From: Pseudomonas thermotolerans DSM 14292
Lineage (GTDB): Bacteria; Pseudomonadota; Gammaproteobacteria; Pseudomonadales; Pseudomonadaceae
Reading direction: 5' to 3'
Assembly (NCBI RefSeq): GCF_000364625.1
Contig: NZ_KB822608.1
Location: 87,417 to 151,416, forward strand
DNA: 64,000 nt
How positions within the stretch are numbered: position 1 is the stretch's first letter; each line of letters opens with the position of its first letter. The position numbers and the translations under genes were made by a program. Below the pieces are notes generated by a model. The model searched no databases, was not told the DNA's origin, and saw only the letters and a program-made list of their open reading frames with translations. This document shows, one piece after another, positions 63,591-64,000 of the stretch.

Positions 63591-64000
63591 ATGATCTACG
63601 CGCAACCCGGTACGCCCGGCTCCATCGTTTCCTTCAAGCCCCGCTACGGCAACTACATCGGCGGTGAGTTCGTCCCGCCGGTGAATGGCCAGTACTTCAC
63701 CAACACCTCGCCGGTGAACGGCGAAGTGATCGCCGAGTTCCCCCGTTCCGACGCCGCCGACATCGAGCGCGCCCTGGACGCCGCCCACGCCGCGGCCGAT
63801 GCCTGGGGGCGCACCTCGGTGCAGGAACGTTCCAACATCCTGCTGAAGATCGCCGACCGCATCGAGCAGAACCTGGAACTGCTGGCCGTCACCGAGACCT
63901 GGGACAACGGCAAGGCGGTCCGCGAGACCCTGAATGCCGACGTGCCGCTGGCCGCCGACCACTTCCGCTACTTCGCCGGCTGCATCCGCGCCCAGGAAGG
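63591..64000 (+). CDS. exaC: NAD-dependent aldehyde dehydrogenase ExaC-like, 5' part (runs off window)
   Basis: 136 codons to the right edge. It starts [20 protein letters not shown], nearly the same as P. aeruginosa ExaC (PA1984) and its paralogue PA4022. [11 protein letters not shown] and [16 protein letters not shown] are the conserved N-terminal blocks; the catalytic Cys/Glu region lies beyond the edge. It oxidises acetaldehyde or similar aldehydes from ethanol or amine breakdown. The sigma-54 promoter favours the PA4022-type (EatR/AcoR-controlled) role over the ethanol-specific ExaC; which of the two is not decidable from the fragment. Confidence 0.92.
   Translation, partial: MIYAQPGTPGSIVSFKPRYGNYIGGEFVPPVNGQYFTNTSPVNGEVIAEFPRSDAADIERALDAAHAAADAWGRTSVQERSNILLKIADRIEQNLELLAVTETWDNGKAVRETLNADVPLAADHFRYFAGCIRAQE

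Overview
The window is high-GC DNA from a gammaproteobacterium of the genus Pseudomonas. This rests on gene order and on protein sequences remembered from P. aeruginosa: rdgC/FKBP/prc/apeB/rluA/minCDE/lpxL/patatin/pirin, rapA/alkB/phrS/phaJ/lysophospholipase/fadD2/fadD1, and dps/aspS/yebC/ruvCAB/ybgC/tol-pal/queEC/tRNA-Lys/nadA/bepA/tusA/bcp/gcvR/dapA/bamC/purC. These are PAO1-like syntenic blocks joined in a different order. The species cannot be fixed from the window. Nearly all of it is core chromosome, with no insertion sequence, CRISPR array or prophage seen.

Layout. 1-4.3 kb: 5'-part of plsB (runs off the left edge), a guanidinium exporter gene behind a two-hairpin guanidine-II riboswitch, rdgC, tRNA-Val and tRNA-Asp, and an FKBP lipoprotein. 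4.3-9.5 kb: an AT-richer intergenic region with two DnaA-box-like sites, a DUF1232 gene, a coupled XRE/unknown/Sel1 cluster, the Prc protease and a quinone oxidoreductase. 9.9-17 kb: apeB, rluA, minCDE, an LpxL-type acyltransferase, a patatin and a pirin. 17-22.3 kb: a branched-chain amino-acid ABC importer whose binding protein carries a lipobox. 22.5-25.6 kb: two small DUF genes, glxR-hyi and a LysR remnant. 25.6-30.2 kb: rapA, a small gene, alkB, a 55-aa gene, and a PhrS-like sRNA that contains ccoM and is driven by a perfect ANR box. 30.2-38.6 kb: phaJ, a lysophospholipase, tandem acyl-CoA synthetases, a chemoreceptor, a thioesterase and dps. 38.8-57.4 kb: aspS, yebC, ruvCAB, ybgC-tolQRAB-pal-cpoB, queE-queC, tRNA-Lys, nadA, an M48 protease, a TusA-like protein, bcp, gcvR, dapA and bamC. 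57.5-64 kb: an unusually long PurC, tRNA-Ser followed by a lower-GC unknown gene, a GlxA-type regulator divergent from an NDH-2-like flavoprotein, a hydrolase with a crotonase remnant, a small Cys-motif gene, and the start of an ExaC-like aldehyde dehydrogenase behind a sigma-54 promoter.

The main functional groups are cell-envelope integrity (Tol-Pal, BamC, BepA-like, PlsB, LpxL, Prc), lipid and fatty-acid metabolism (fadD1/2, phaJ, lipases), DNA repair and recombination (RdgC, RuvABC, AlkB), septum placement (MinCDE) and transport. The points most worth a second look are the riboswitch, the PhrS/CcoM dual-function locus in a chromosome lacking the pqs block at its PAO1 position, the long-form PurC, the two pseudogene remnants, the DnaA-box pair, and the uncharacterised coupled cluster at 5.1-6.3 kb. 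I found no clearly novel multi-gene system.
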